From: Rhipidocladum racemiflorum
Taxonomy: Eukaryota > Streptophyta > Magnoliopsida > Poales > Poaceae
Reading direction: 5' to 3'
Length of the DNA: 64,000 nt
Assembly (NCBI GenBank): GCA_036346355.1
Contig: CM070580.1
Coordinates: forward strand, 66,666,854-66,730,853
The notes under the pieces were generated by a model. It made no database searches. It had not been told where the DNA came from and was given only the letters and a program-made list of their open reading frames with translations. Below, in pieces: positions 43,964 to 55,943 of this stretch; position 1 is the stretch's first letter; every line of letters starts with the position of its first letter. The position numbers and the translations under genes are program-made.

Positions 43964-43968
43964 TTGAT
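43964..43968. repeat. Target-site duplication of C, right copy
   Basis: TTGAT repeats the five bases at 31879-31883. Confidence 0.9.
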
Positions 43969-46800
43969 CTTGTACTATTCTCCATTTCTATCAACTTCTC
44001 TTTTAGCCAAAACCCTAGAAAACCTAGTTGTAGTGCTCAACTTTTGGTTACCTGAATTTCTAAACCTAGGTTAGGTGCTAGAGTTCTCGTTAGCGCGAAA
44101 ACTGAGATCGGAAACCCTAAATACGTTTTTATCGGATAGATTAGGTTAAATGTCGTTTTCGTAGCTTTTGGAATTAAACCTTGGAACCCTAGTTCCAAAA
44201 GCTAGGAAAAGGACACTAGAATGTATTCGATGTCGTTAAAGTCCGAGTTTCGCAAAAAGAATCGAGTTTGAATTCGATTCGGGGTGAAAGTCGGAATTTA
44301 GCATGAATTAGGACTCTAGAGTTTCTCGGATTAGAAATTAGGCCAAACGAGCTCGGAACCACGTGTGGTCTGCATAAATGGGTCCTTGTCACCTCCGAGA
44401 ACCCATCCATGCAATCGCCGCGAAATTTCGAAGTCGTTTGTGCGAAAATCCTTTTTCTGGAAAATTCAGTCGACCTGTGGCCGGCACTACCGACGTGGTA
44501 ATTCCGTCTTGCCGCCAGTAGCACTACCGACCCTTGGCGGCTTGATCGCGGAGCTTAGGCCGACACTACCGCCCCTGCAACGCCGGTAGTTATTTTCCAG
44601 AGAGGTCTTCTTTTAGGATTCGTAGTCGCCGGTACTACCGACCCTTGCGGCCGGTACTGCCGACTGTAGGGCGGCACTACCGGGGTTTACATGCCAGTAC
44701 TGCCGGTCTCCAGTTCAAATTTCGGTTTTCGTTATGTTTTTCTCTCTCGTGTTCGCTTATTGCTTGTTGTCCGCTTCTTTGAGCTTTTTGCCTTGTTCTC
44801 GTTGGATCTTAATCGTTTCCTCGTTATTTCTTTTGTCACGCTTTCGTTTAGACATTGATGCCTCGGGAGCAGTAGGCGAGGATCCGGACTTCGACCCAGA
44901 GGACACGCAAAACTCAGAGAAGCAGGCAAGCACCCCCTTTGAACATATTGTTCCTATAATTGCAAAAGTATTTGATGTTTTGCAAAATGATTACGCATGC
45001 ATATGATTATTACAAGTATTTAAATGGTGGGAATAGATAGATACCCTAATGGTTGGATTGCTTAACTTAATATCGTTGTTACCCTAAAATCCTTGACTAA
45101 CCCTAGTATAAGGGTAGACGCTATAATAAGTGTCGCCAGGGAATATAAGTCTAATAGTTGCATACGCTTAGCCCAGCTTTAGACTGATTGAATAATGATC
45201 GGTGGACTCAGTCAATCAAAGATTTTCGATACGTTATTAGGATTTCGGAAATGATGGTTTTTGGAAAAATAAAGGCTATGTTGGTAAAAGATGAAAAAGG
45301 AAAAGGTGTACGGTGATTTATGCCGGACGGATGATGGGAGGTCTCGTCTGTGCAATCATAAGGACTGAACTTGACGTTTTTAACCAAGTCCTTTCGTACA
45401 ACCACATGTGCTAGTATGGGATAGCCTAAACCTAGTACAGGAGTTGGAATTTGATCTTGCGCCGTGGCAGGTCGAAGTAGTTGGGCAATACCGACGTGCT
45501 GGTGTTGCTTAGAATACTCCCTCACCACGCGCAGGTGTTGGAGACTTTCGTGAAACAACGGTGGATGCTTTGCTGAGGGTAAAAGGCACGATGGGCTGTT
45601 AGCCATCGTTGGATCCGTGTGGGTGAATCAGGTTTGGAGTTTAAGGTACCCAAACACCTTAATTGGGGTACTCTCGCCTTTGGCAGGGTACTCTGTGTGG
45701 GTGTGTGGAGCCCCCACCCAAAGCAAAGAGCGCACATCGCCGGGGCTGACGCAAGGCTGGATGCCGACAATTGGAAGGGTTTCGCCACAATCTAGCAAAA
45801 CGGATACGGTATGTATCGCGTGGCATGGTTGACATGATTGCTAGAGCGTGTCGTGTGGGTAAAGTGTGCATTCTCTGTAGAGATTAAACAAACTAATCGA
45901 TTAGCCGTGCTCACGGTCACGAGCATCTTGGGTATTTGCTGTCAAGTATAGTATTTTGGTTTTGATTTCTGAAAAGGATTTGAAATCGGTAGATCTTTTT
46001 AAATGTTGGGCTGTGTTATGCAAATGTTGAGTCGTTGAACTCAAAGGTTGGTTGGTTTGGTGATTTGATCAAGCTGGTGGTGATTCTTGATGCCATGTGA
46101 TGGTGGTGTTGGTTATGTTGAAGGAAAATGATTCTTGATGCCATGTAATGGTGGTGTTGGTTATGTTGAAGGAAAATGATTCCTGATGCCATGTGATGGT
46201 GATGTTGGATATGTTGGAGGAAATTGGATGTTGAATGAAATGTACAATTACAATGTGTACTGATTTACTCTCTTTTACTAAATGTTTTATAAACGGTGCA
46301 GTATTCCAATCTATTAGCCTATTGCAAATAACTTCAGCTTCATGCAAAACTGAATTAGAATAGCAACCATCTTCATTGATTAGCCTGCATTATTATTATA
46401 CTTGTAAACAATAAAGTCTTGCGAGTACATACGTGTACTCACCGTTTGCTCTGAAAATTCGTGTGAGGAGCAGAAGATGCAGGTGAGGAAGAAGGTGACC
46501 AGGAGTTCGGTGACCCAGACGCGGGTGGTGCGTTTGACGGCTAGCGGAGTTAGATGCTCGCCGGTTGCCTGTGGGAATGGAGGCACACCGTGGCCGCTTT
46601 ACTTTTGTTTCTCTGATGTTTTTCTCTTCAGTTTACTTTAAGCCAATCGGCATTTTGTAAACAGGAACAAGTTGTAATATTATTATCTATTGCTGTAATA
46701 TATTACCTCTGCCCTTATATTGTGTTCGCGTGGATGAGACTTTACCTTCTCAACATGTGACGCTAGCCTACTGATCCAGGGACTAGTGGTTATCACATGG
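43969..46800 (+). repeat. 3' LTR of B-right, second part
   Basis: It continues the LTR broken at 31883; together the two pieces make about 3.5 kb. It holds a cluster of CCGG.ACT.CCG motifs (44481-44706) and a 48-bp triplication (46083-46226). The right end is uncertain; a CA end near 46797 is one option. Reading frames in it (for example 44734-45006) have no motifs. Confidence 0.6.
46083..46226. repeat. Three tandem copies of a 48-bp unit
   Basis: Units start attc(t/c)tgatgccatgt at 46083, 46131 and 46179, exactly 48 bp apart. The third is more diverged at its end. The antisense reading frame over it is a repeat artefact. Confidence 0.85.
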
Positions 46801-46984
46801 TTGCGGGAAGCTCAAATTGGAACCAATTGGATGGCATGTGACCTCATTCGAGTATCGTGCTAACCAAGTGATTTCAATCTGAGTCTGTCGTGATGCCGTG
46901 ATCGTTACGTTATTGGTTGCGTGATTAACCAAGCCCGCGCAACAGTAATGGAGTATCACTGTACCAGGACAGGAGCCCCCACAC
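46801..46984. other. Unassigned 184 bp between B-right LTR and fragment D
   Basis: I see no gene or repeat here. It may be the unrecognised end of the LTR or old target sequence. Confidence 0.3.
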
Positions 46985-49007
46985 AAGACCTCTTACGCAA
47001 TTGTTGAAAAAGGAGAAAAAGTTTACGTGGACGCCAGAGTGCGAAAAGAGTTTCCAAGAACTGAAGAAGTGTCTAACTTTGGCACCTGTTTTAGTGTTGC
47101 CAGATGTCAGGAACAGCTTTGACATCTACTGTGATGCATCGCGTCATGGATTCGGATGCGTACTGAAGCATAACAGAAAGGTGGTAGCTTACGCATCAAG
47201 ACAGTTAAGACCACATGAGCAGAATTACCCAACTCATGACCTGGAATTAGCTGCTGTAGTGCACGCCCTTAAAATATGGCGCCACTATCTTATTGGAAAC
47301 CGATGTGAAATATATACTGACCACAAAAGTTTAAAGTATATATTCACTCAATCGGATCTTAACATGAGGCAAAGAAGATGGTTGGAATTAATCAAGGATT
47401 ATAACATCGAAATCCACTACCATCCAGGAAAAGCAAATGTGGTGACTGATGCTTTGAGGCGGAAAAGCCACATCTTGAATTTGGTGGTTACAGAAAACCA
47501 GTCTGACTTGAGTAAAGAGCTTCAGAAGCTAAGATTGGAGATCGTACCTAGCAGGTATTTGGCTACCCTGGAAGTGAAGCCGACTCTAGAAGAGCATATC
47601 AGGGAGGGTCAAAAGGATGATGATAAGATTCTCACTATCAAATCCAAGATGGATGAAGGCTTAGCCAAGGACTTCCGAGTAGATGAGCAGGGTACCTTGT
47701 GGATGAAAAATAGAATCTGCGTACCTCATAAACCTGAATTGAAGCAGTTGATCCTTGAGGAAGCGCATGATTCTAAATACTCAATCCATCCAGGAAGTGC
47801 AAAAATGTATCAGGATCTCAAGGAAAGATTCTGGTGGCCAAGCATGAAACGAGAAGTTGCCGAACATGTCGCATTGTGTGATATCTGTCAAAGAGTAAAG
47901 GCAATGCATCAGAGGCCAGCAGGACTGTTGCAACCTTTGAAAGTACCTAAGTGGAAGTGGGAGGAAATCGGTATGGTTCATTACCGGTTTACCCAGAACT
48001 CAACAAGGATTCGATTCAATATGGGTGATAGTGGATCGCCTAACCAAAGTCGCCCACTTTATTCTGGTGAAAACCACTTACACCGGAGATCGCTTAGCTG
48101 AGCTATATATGGCCAGAATTGTATGCTTGCATGGTGTACCCAAGAAGATAGTATCGGATCGAGGTACTCAATTTACCTCAAGATTTTGGAATAAGTTGCA
48201 TACAACAATGGGCAACCGTTTGAATTTTAGTACCATTCGCAGACAGATGGTCAAACTGAAAGAGTAAATCAGATACTTGAGGATATGCTAAGAGCTTGCG
48301 CTCTATCATCTGCCACCTCTTGGGACAAATGTTTGCCATTTGCGGAATTTAGCTATAATAACAGTTATCAAGCCAGCCTAAAGATGTTTCCATTTGAAGT
48401 TCTATACGGTCGCCCATGTCGGACACCGTTAAATTGGAACGAGACGGGTGAACGTCAAATATTTGGGCCCGACATTCTTACCGATGCTGAGAAAAAGATT
48501 GCTTTGATCAGAGAAAGATTGAAGACTGCACGATCAAGGCAAAAGAGTTACGCTGACAACCGACACCGCGAGCTAAGCTTTGAGCCAGAGGATTATGTAT
48601 ATCTAAGAGTCACTCCGCTCAAAGGAGTTAAAAGGTTCCACACTAAAGGAAAACTTGCTCCCAGATACGTCGGCCCATTCAAGATTCTGAGCCGTAGAGG
48701 TGAGGTCGCATATCAATTGGAGTTGCCGCAATCTTTAGCAGGGGTGCATGATGTCTTTCATGTGTCCCAACTTAAGAAGTGCCTTCGAGTGCCAACTAAA
48801 CAAGCCTCTCTGGAAGAGATCGAGCTGCAAGAAGATTTGACCTACAGAGAGTATCCAGTCAAGATCTTAGACACATCTGCACGAGAAACCAGGAACAAGA
48901 CGATCCGTTTCTGCAAAGTTCAGTGGAGCAATTATTCTGAGAGCAAAGCAACTTGGGAGCGCGAAGAAGATTTGAAAAAGGAATTTCCCAATCTATTCTT
49001 TAGTTAA
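46985..49007 (+). pseudogene. Pol fragment D: RNase H, integrase and chromodomain-like tail
   Basis: The sequence starts abruptly inside the RT/RNase H linker (TQ)LLKKEKKFTW. RNase H follows (CDASRHGFGCVL, TDHKSLKYIF, NVVTDALRRK), then the integrase zinc finger and core. A 2-nt loss near 47975 shifts frame at the first catalytic Asp block. VSDRGTQFTSRFW appears in the second frame. A second break near 48240 restores the first frame, which runs open from 48285 to the stop at 49005-49007. The tail VQWSNYSESKATWE is chromodomain-like. The family is that of element C and B-left. There is no LTR, gag or most of RT. Confidence 0.9.
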
Positions 49008-49011
49008 CCCT

Positions 49012-49048
49012 GAATCTCGGGGACGAGATTCTGTTAGGGGGGGAGGGA
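49012..49048 (+). other. Hairpin and polypurine tract of fragment D
   Basis: Arms GAATCTCG and CGAGATTC with loop GGGA (49012-49031) are followed by TGTTAGGGGGGGAGGGA. The expected LTR start TGTAACA is replaced by TGAAACAGCTG, so the LTR is lost at its first bases. Confidence 0.75.
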
Positions 49049-49232
49049 TGAAACAGCTGTATGCAAAAGATCTTCCGGCTTCTCCGATTCCCAAGGCGGT
49101 TCACGCAGTTATTCCTGCCCCGTAACCGTCGCACGCCCCTTGGGATGCGCCCCCTTTATGGGGCCTTTGAACTTCCTTTTTGCGAACCGCCACGTCTTTT
49201 CGGGTTTCCCGCCAAGCCTTCCTTCGCGACCT

Positions 49233-49240
49233 TATAAAAG
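49233..49240 (+). promoter_or_regulatory. TATA box of the antisense gene of E
   Basis: TATAAAAG lies 128 bp before the ATG at 49361, matching in sequence and position the box at 1825-1832 in element A. Confidence 0.6.
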
Positions 49241-49708
49241 GCTGACCGAGAGGGGGGCTGTTCTTTCTCTTTCCAACTCCTTTCGCTCTGCCTTTCCTTG
49301 CCACTTTAGAGCCCCCTTGCTTTTTCTTCCCCGACGTGCTTTGGCATTCTTCCGCGCTTGATGGCTCCTCCTGCCTCGGTTGTCCCCCCTTCGTCCGTCG
49401 AGGAGGAGGGCGCCGCTAGTCTTTCCAGGAATATAACCGCGAGTACCCTCCGCATTCGCCCCGGGACCATCGAGCCCCGCTGCCAGCCCGGGGAAGTGGT
49501 TTTCTTCGGGTGGCAGCTTGTAGCCGGCCTGTTGCCGCGGTCTCTGATTTTTATCTCTCTGTCCTCAACTTCTACGCCATTCACCACATCCACCTTCCTC
49601 CCAACTCCGTCATCCTTCTCTCGGCCTTCGCCCACTTCTGCGAAATGTTCGTAGGAGTATTACCCAATCTTCTTCTTTTTCGCTTCTTTTACACCCTTCG
49701 CGCCGCAG

Positions 49709-49713
49709 GCGGC
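49709..49713. repeat. Target-site duplication of the solo LTR, left copy
   Basis: GCGGC before the LTR start; repeated at 53150-53154. Confidence 0.88.
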
Positions 49714-52700
49714 TGTCGGGACCCCGAATTTGCAAATCCGGACCCTCTGTGTATTCAGCACTAGTCCAGGAACGCGCTAGTGCACACAGTCTTAACATCG
49801 GTAAATATCACAATCATACCAATCGATACTATCAAAGTACTTTATTTAAATAACCAAACTGGTTACTTGACCTTATGGTCAAGTTACAAATATATGCCTC
49901 GCAAGGCGAAACTTATTAAAAGAGAAATAATAGCAGCGGAAAATCAAATAACTTCGTGGCGCCATCCAGTATACCACAGGCAACTGACTGGGCTCGCATC
50001 CCTAAGTAGACGGGTCCTCTTGGAATTCCTCCTCCGAAGCTGGCGTAGTCTCCTCTTCAACTGGTATTGTGTTGAGGCAAGGGTGAGTACTTGGTACTCA
50101 GCAAGTCATGCACAGAATGCAAGCTAATATACTATATGCATGGCTTGGTACAAAGGAATAGCTTAAGGTATATTTGCAGTAAACTTGACATTTGACAAGT
50201 AATATAAGTAGATTCGCGGTAGAAATAAGTAAAGCGTAAATAACTTTTCAAGAAGTTTAATGAACTTTTTCCCCATCCTAAACCACATTTCCATCATCTT
50301 CATTGTTAAACCAAACCAACCTTTCAAATCCAAGTTATTTTCAGAAAATCTAACCCTTGACTGTAATTCCCGAGCATTGTCGATCAGTGGACTCGGCTAT
50401 TTAAATAGATTCTACACTCTGCAGAGGTTATGCACTTTACCCACAAGATCTGATCAAACACCACAAAGGCGAGTTCAGTAACAAAGTCTTTCGGAAGCCT
50501 CAAACAACACAGGTGGTCCTCTCAGGTTCGTGCTCTACACCATCCCTTCCCTTAGCCAAGGCGAAGTATGGGACCAACACACCGATTAGATGGGTATCGG
50601 CCCACGACCACGATACGCTCCTCGCACAATCACACAAACGGTGTAATTGACACCTGAGGCTCCACAAGTGAGTCCTTAGCGACTTAGTCAACTAGGGCCG
50701 TCCCATTCCAGCCATGTGGTTGCAAGTATGACCCGGTTCAAAGGCTTGCAAGGTTAAGTCCTTAGAGTGACCAGGGCAAGACTACTAGAAGAACCAAATC
50801 AACATCCCCAATGCCACAACTGGCCCAATTGATTACTCTTGCCACATGCCAGGTCAAAAATCGTTTATCAAACCCGGTTGATTACCATGCACCACGTGCC
50901 ATCAACATCACATGATACTTTTCCAAAACAGGTTCAATATATCATTAAGTCAATATTAACATTTGATTGTCCAAAATCATGTCATGAGCACGTAGTGAGT
51001 CTAAGCGATACTACAACGGTCTAAACCCATGTTGGCGATTTAATAACGTCCAACTAGTAATCCACAACTAGGGTGACAAGGGATCATGGCACATACTTAG
51101 ATAATCAAGGTGTCATACAGCAAATTGGTATTTATCTAATCCCCATGTTTAAGCAAAGTATTTCTCTAATTGAACTAGCATGCAATAGTTTAAATCAAAA
51201 TAGATTTCGAAATAGGATCAACATGGTCAAAGCACAACTTGCCTTCAAAGAGTACTTGTTCTTGGTCTTGAGTTGGATCCTGAGTCAATACTTCTCCTTC
51301 GAATCCTTCCGGCACTTCAACGTCTACTCGTAAAGCGTGCAAATAGCAAATACACAAATAAACACTAGGCAAAAACATCCCAAAACTCCAAATAAAATCC
51401 ATAAACAGAAAGAACATAATTTTCTGGATTTTTAGAAACTGGAATCGTTCAAATCGGAGTTAAAATGCAAAAGTTATGATTTATTAAATTTTAAATAATC
51501 AATTAAATAATATTACAGAGAAAAACTTTAGTCCAAAAATTAAATAAAATTCATATTTGAGTAGATCTGAATTTTATACAAATTTAGAAATTTGAATCAC
51601 TCAAATCGGAGTTGAAACGCAAAAGTTATAAGCGTTTGAAGTTTGAATCTAAATTTGAATCAATATTTCGAATTAATAAATCATTTTCTTTTTCGGAAAT
51701 TAATTATTGCGTCAGCATGGACACGTGTCAGCTCCTGATTGGCTGGCTGACGTCAGCCGGCTCATGGGCTTGGTCCACGGTTTGGCTCGGTCCACCGTGG
51801 ACTCGGTCCACCGTGGACTCGGTCCACGACTCCACGTGTCGCTGACATGTGGGCCCACTCGGGTGACGTCATCGCTGACGTCGTGAGGACTCGGCCGCAG
51901 TGCTGACATGTGGGACCCATCGTGACATCATGGGTGACGTCGGCGCTATCGGGTCGGCCGTGACATGCGGGCCTCGCGTGTCGAGAACACGCTCAGCGCC
52001 AGTGTCTGCAGCTAGAGTACACGTGGCGCTATCCTGGCCGTTGGTTTGAAATCCGACGGCTCGGATTGGATCTAGGCTCATGTGTTGGAGCGGACGTGGC
52101 CGATCGTGGGCCGTTGGATCTTAATCCAACGGTCCAGATCCGATCTGGGTTCCGAGGTTTTGGTTACACGTGGCTCACCTGGATCGTTGGATTTCGATCG
52201 GACGGTTGACGTGCTTGGGGTTGGCGATGGTGTTGCGGCGGCTGCTCCGTCGGAGTCGGGAAAGCGACCTCCCACACGGCGTTTGAGGGCGTCTCCGTGA
52301 AGTGATCGCTACTCCAGACGCGCCTCGTCCTTGCGGTCTCGGATCTGGCCACCAACACGACGGAGAACGGTGGACGGCGACGGAACGACGCCAAAACCCT
52401 AAATTAACCCTAATCAACTCCGGCGAGGAATCCCGAGCAAGCGGCGGCTGCTAGGGTTTAGCAAGCTAAGGCAAAAAGTAGCGCAAGGTCACGGCGGTCC
52501 TCGGGGTGCGATCCGGGCATTAAATAGCCCCGGGAGGCGTGCTCAGGGCGGAGCCCTAGTCGATTCTGGCCACAAGACTTCGGCGGCGGAGTCCGGCTCG
52601 GACTCGGCGGGGAAGACGGCACGAGAACCGTCCACGTGTCCAGATCAGCGGCCCCGATCGGACCGGCGCGAACGGGTTTGGGTCGGACACGGCTCAACCG

Positions 52701-53149
52701 GTACGCAAGGATCTCGGTAGTTGGATCTTGATCCAACGGTTGGGATTGATTAGGTTTAGGAGTGGGTTCGGTCGAGTCACGTGGCTCGGTCGGACTCGAA
52801 CTTCGAGTCTGACTCGGGCTGGTCGGATGAAACGATTTGACCCGAGTTGATTTTCCAGCGATTTAATATTTAAAATAATTCCCAGTAATTCATTTAATTC
52901 ATTAAAAATAGCAAAAGACTCAGAAAAATTCCAGAAAAATTCTGGAAAATATTTTAGATCATTTTGGACTCAAATAAAATATTTCCAACAAAATTTTATT
53001 TGCAAAATTAAATTCTTTAATTATTTCAAAATGGAATAAATTCAAATAAATTCCAAATAAATCCAAATAAATTCCAGAAAATTCCAAAAATTCACCAAAG
53101 TGCCAAATCACACATGAATTTAAGAGAAGCAAAATTTTGGGGTGTTACA
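49714..53149 (-). repeat. Solo LTR of the C family (3436 bp)
   Basis: The ends are those of the C LTRs (plus strand TGTCGGGACC ... GGGGTGTTACA) and the body aligns throughout. No internal region is present and a perfect GCGGC duplication flanks it, so it arose by LTR-LTR recombination after an insertion. Palindromic modules are at 52111-52132 and 52717-52740, and the TATA-like box at 52519. It differs from both C LTRs more than they differ from each other. Confidence 0.93.
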
Positions 53150-53154
53150 GCGGC
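53150..53154. repeat. Target-site duplication of the solo LTR, right copy
   Basis: GCGGC repeats the bases at 49709-49713. Confidence 0.88.
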
Positions 53155-55333
53155 ACTCCTCAAGTCACCGGGAGCTGCCACTTGCGGCTCCGCGACGGGA
53201 CCGTGTCGCGCTACATCCCACTGGATTGTCGGTCCAACTGGAGATCGTGGTGCGACGAGTGGATATACGTTGAGGACGACAGCGGCATTGAAGTGCTGGA
53301 GTTTCCAACCGGACCGGCGGTTAGCAACCCCAACTGGGGGGCTCAAGTCAGCGAGACGCCTGAGCTCCAGACGATGCTAGCCCGCGTCGACCAGTTGCGG
53401 ACGGCGGGCCTGACGGGGGTCATGGTTATCCGGGACTTCATCTCTCAGAGGTTTAGCCCTCTACGCCGTCGCGTCCGCCCGGCCTTGCAATATATGGGCC
53501 AGGATGATGGGACCCGGAGTATCCCCGGAGGTAAACCATTACACTTTTGATCGCCTCCTTTTCTCTTTTTGGCCAACTCTGGTTCTGACGGTATTTTTTG
53601 GTCAGCCACCGGGAACTTGTCTTCCGCCGCGGTCGATAGGTGGATGGGGCAGTTGGGCGTGCACAGCTCCGTCCCGCCGTTTCCGGCGGACGCGCTCCCG
53701 CTCTGCCGGTTAGCGCCCGCGGAGCGCGCGGCAATATTCCGCGCCATGCCGAAGATGGACGCCACGGGTACGCCCGTTACGACACACCAGGCGCCCCTGA
53801 TAATCCGGGACCCTCCTCCTGCTGGCGGCCAGGGGAGGGGCGACCAAGGGAGGCGCAAGCGCCCAGCCGACGACGATGCCGCCGGCGGGCCTTCCCAAAG
53901 ACCCCGCCTCTTGGGCTCGGCCGGGGCGGGGTCCTCCACGGCAGGCGCAGGGAGTTTTTCTGCCGCTGCGGGTGGCTCTTCAACGGCCGGCGCGGCCTCG
54001 TCCTCCCCCGCCCCTATGGAGGTAGTGACGTTGGTCCCTCCGGCGCCGACTCTAGGAACGACGCTGCCGCCGCCCCCACCGCCGCTGGCTCCCACGACGT
54101 TTCAGCGGCGGCCGCCACCGCCGGCTCCCTTGACGTTTTCGCCCGCGCCGCATGCGCTCCTAGACGTTTCAGCGGCCGCCGCCTCCGCCGCCGCCAGCAG
54201 CGGCGTTTATTCCTCCTCCGCCGCCGGCGCCGGTCCTTAGACCACCAGGACCAGCGCCGCCAGCACCACGCGGAGGGCTAGTTCTTGCCCCGGGTGTGCC
54301 CCGCTTCCCGAGGCCGCCACCTAGGTACTTTTTCGAAAACACGCACAAAAAACAGTCAAATCCCTTCAAACTATGCCTTACCATTATTTTTTCCTTTCTC
54401 TCAGGGCGCCCACTCCAGATGTCCTTGCCGTCCAGGGCGGGGACGACCAGGGCGCCGCTGACGCGGGGGCTATGCCACCTGGGGCAGCTGAGCCCCAAGA
54501 CGAGCAGGTTACGGGGGGCGACCCCCAAGTGGCCGTCGCATCAGTCGCCGCCACTCAGGTCTTAGGCGTGCTGGGCCCTGTGCCCACTCCGGAGCTCCCC
54601 ACCACCTCCATCCCTTCGGCAGATGCGGACGCCCTGCTGGCGGCTCTTAGCGAGCTCTACTCCAGCATGAGCAGCCGCCTATCGACGAGCAAGGAGAGGC
54701 TGACGGAGGCGGAAGTCCAGATCAACCGCCTTCGCAAGGAGGTGGAGGACTCGCGCGCACGGGAGGCGGAGCTGGAGCGACGGCTGCTGGGGGAGCGAGA
54801 GCAGCGGGAGAAGAGCTCCCGCCGCGCCGAGGAGCTTTCCGCGAAGCTGGAAGCGGAGCAGATCGATCGGGTCCAGTCACAGGCGGATACCCTGGGAATG
54901 CTGCGCCACGCCTTCGATCGGATGTAGGCCAGCCTTACCCCCTGGGACTGGTGCAGCCAGCTCCGCGAGAGCAGGAGCCGAAGCACTATGCGTTCTGCCT
55001 CTGCTGGATCTCAGACTTCCTCACGCAACTGCCCAGGAGGGGCGTGCAGTCACGGCGGCCACGGCAAAGTACGTGCTGGCTTGCTGCGCCAGCCGCGACG
55101 CCAACTTCGATCCCATGGCCACCATCCAAGGGATCGAAGGAGACTGGGCGCTGGCGGAGGAGAGGGTCCAAGACGCTTTCGAGCGAGTCGCCGCGCAGCT
55201 GGAGATGGAGAACCCCCAGCTGGAGGCAGCGGCGGAAGACGTGGCGCTGGGGCTGGACATCGGCCCAGTCGACGAAGACGTGGCAGCCGCGGAAGCCGCA
55301 GCGAGGGATGGGGAGGAGCCCCCAGCAGCGTAG

Positions 55334-55943
55334 TCTTCTTCTTCTTTTCTTTTTTCGCCAGTAAAAACTCTTGAAGCAAATCAATTTAAATGAACCGGAA
55401 GCACTAGCTTCCTCCATGACGCCCGCGTTTACTTTTACTCCACTGGCTCCCTGCGAACTAAGTACATAACGCTTAAGGACTTAAGATTTTGCGCCAGGGG
55501 GTCACTTCCCTTGAACCATTTGACTTAGCAAGATTTTGACACCCAGATAACCTCCCGGGAACGAACACTTAGTGAGTCGTGGTAGGGCCTTAGGTTTTCG
55601 ACAACGGTTCAAGTCGCCGACCCCCACGGGGACACCCGGAGTGCCATGACCGTGCCGAGGGCCGCGCTGAACTAGCCGTTCGACCACCCACCCCTGCACG
55701 CCGCTCTCACTTAGCGGTTCCACCTTTGCCACTGGGTTCTTGCAAGGCCATAGGGTACACGGGCAAGCGCCCTGGCATGGCCCAATAGTGGGCAAGCGAC
55801 CGGGAAAAAGAGGATGGAGAATAATTACTTTGAACAGAAAAAACGGAGTAGTTGATTTCAAACAAAAGGCCTTTCCCGACCAGCGGTGGAGAGGAAAACA
55901 CACTCTGGCTGGTCGGGAAGCGAAGCCTGGGACTTACAACTGA
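55334..55943. other. 3' region of E between antisense gene and integrase end
   Basis: I see no supported gene. The first 50 bases are T-rich and may be the 3' UTR of the antisense gene. No counterpart of antisense ORF 2 of element A is visible. Confidence 0.4.

Larger units (their letters stand above)
49361..55333 (+). pseudogene. Antisense gene of element E, homologue of the A antisense gene, split by a solo LTR
   Basis: The ATG at 49361 starts MAPPASVVPPSS. A frameshift near 49525 leads into DFYLSVLNFYAIHHIHLPP and FCEMFVGVLPN. The coding sequence is cut at 49713 by the solo LTR and resumes after 53154 in the same frame (TPQVTGSCHL). Exon 1 ends IPG at 53530. Intron 53531-53605 and intron 54325-54404 are GT...AG. 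The first keeps frame, but a frame change in the Pro-rich region near 54150 precedes the second. The C-terminal part has a coiled coil (SKERLTEAEVQINRL), then a TAG at 54925-54927 and frame changes to the stop at 55331-55333. Blocks shared with A include RSNW..WCDEWIYV, LRTAGLTGVMVIR and RPALQYMG. Confidence 0.8.

Noticed and set aside
46069..46347. Minus-strand ORF with repeated ITNTTITWHQES text
   Set aside because: It is the translation of the 48-bp tandem repeat, not a repeat protein.
53640..54281. Alternative plus-strand frame of 213 codons over the antisense gene of E
   Set aside because: The frame from 53606 continues exon 1 in phase and matches the expected protein; this one is a shadow, although it may mark the frame change near 54150.
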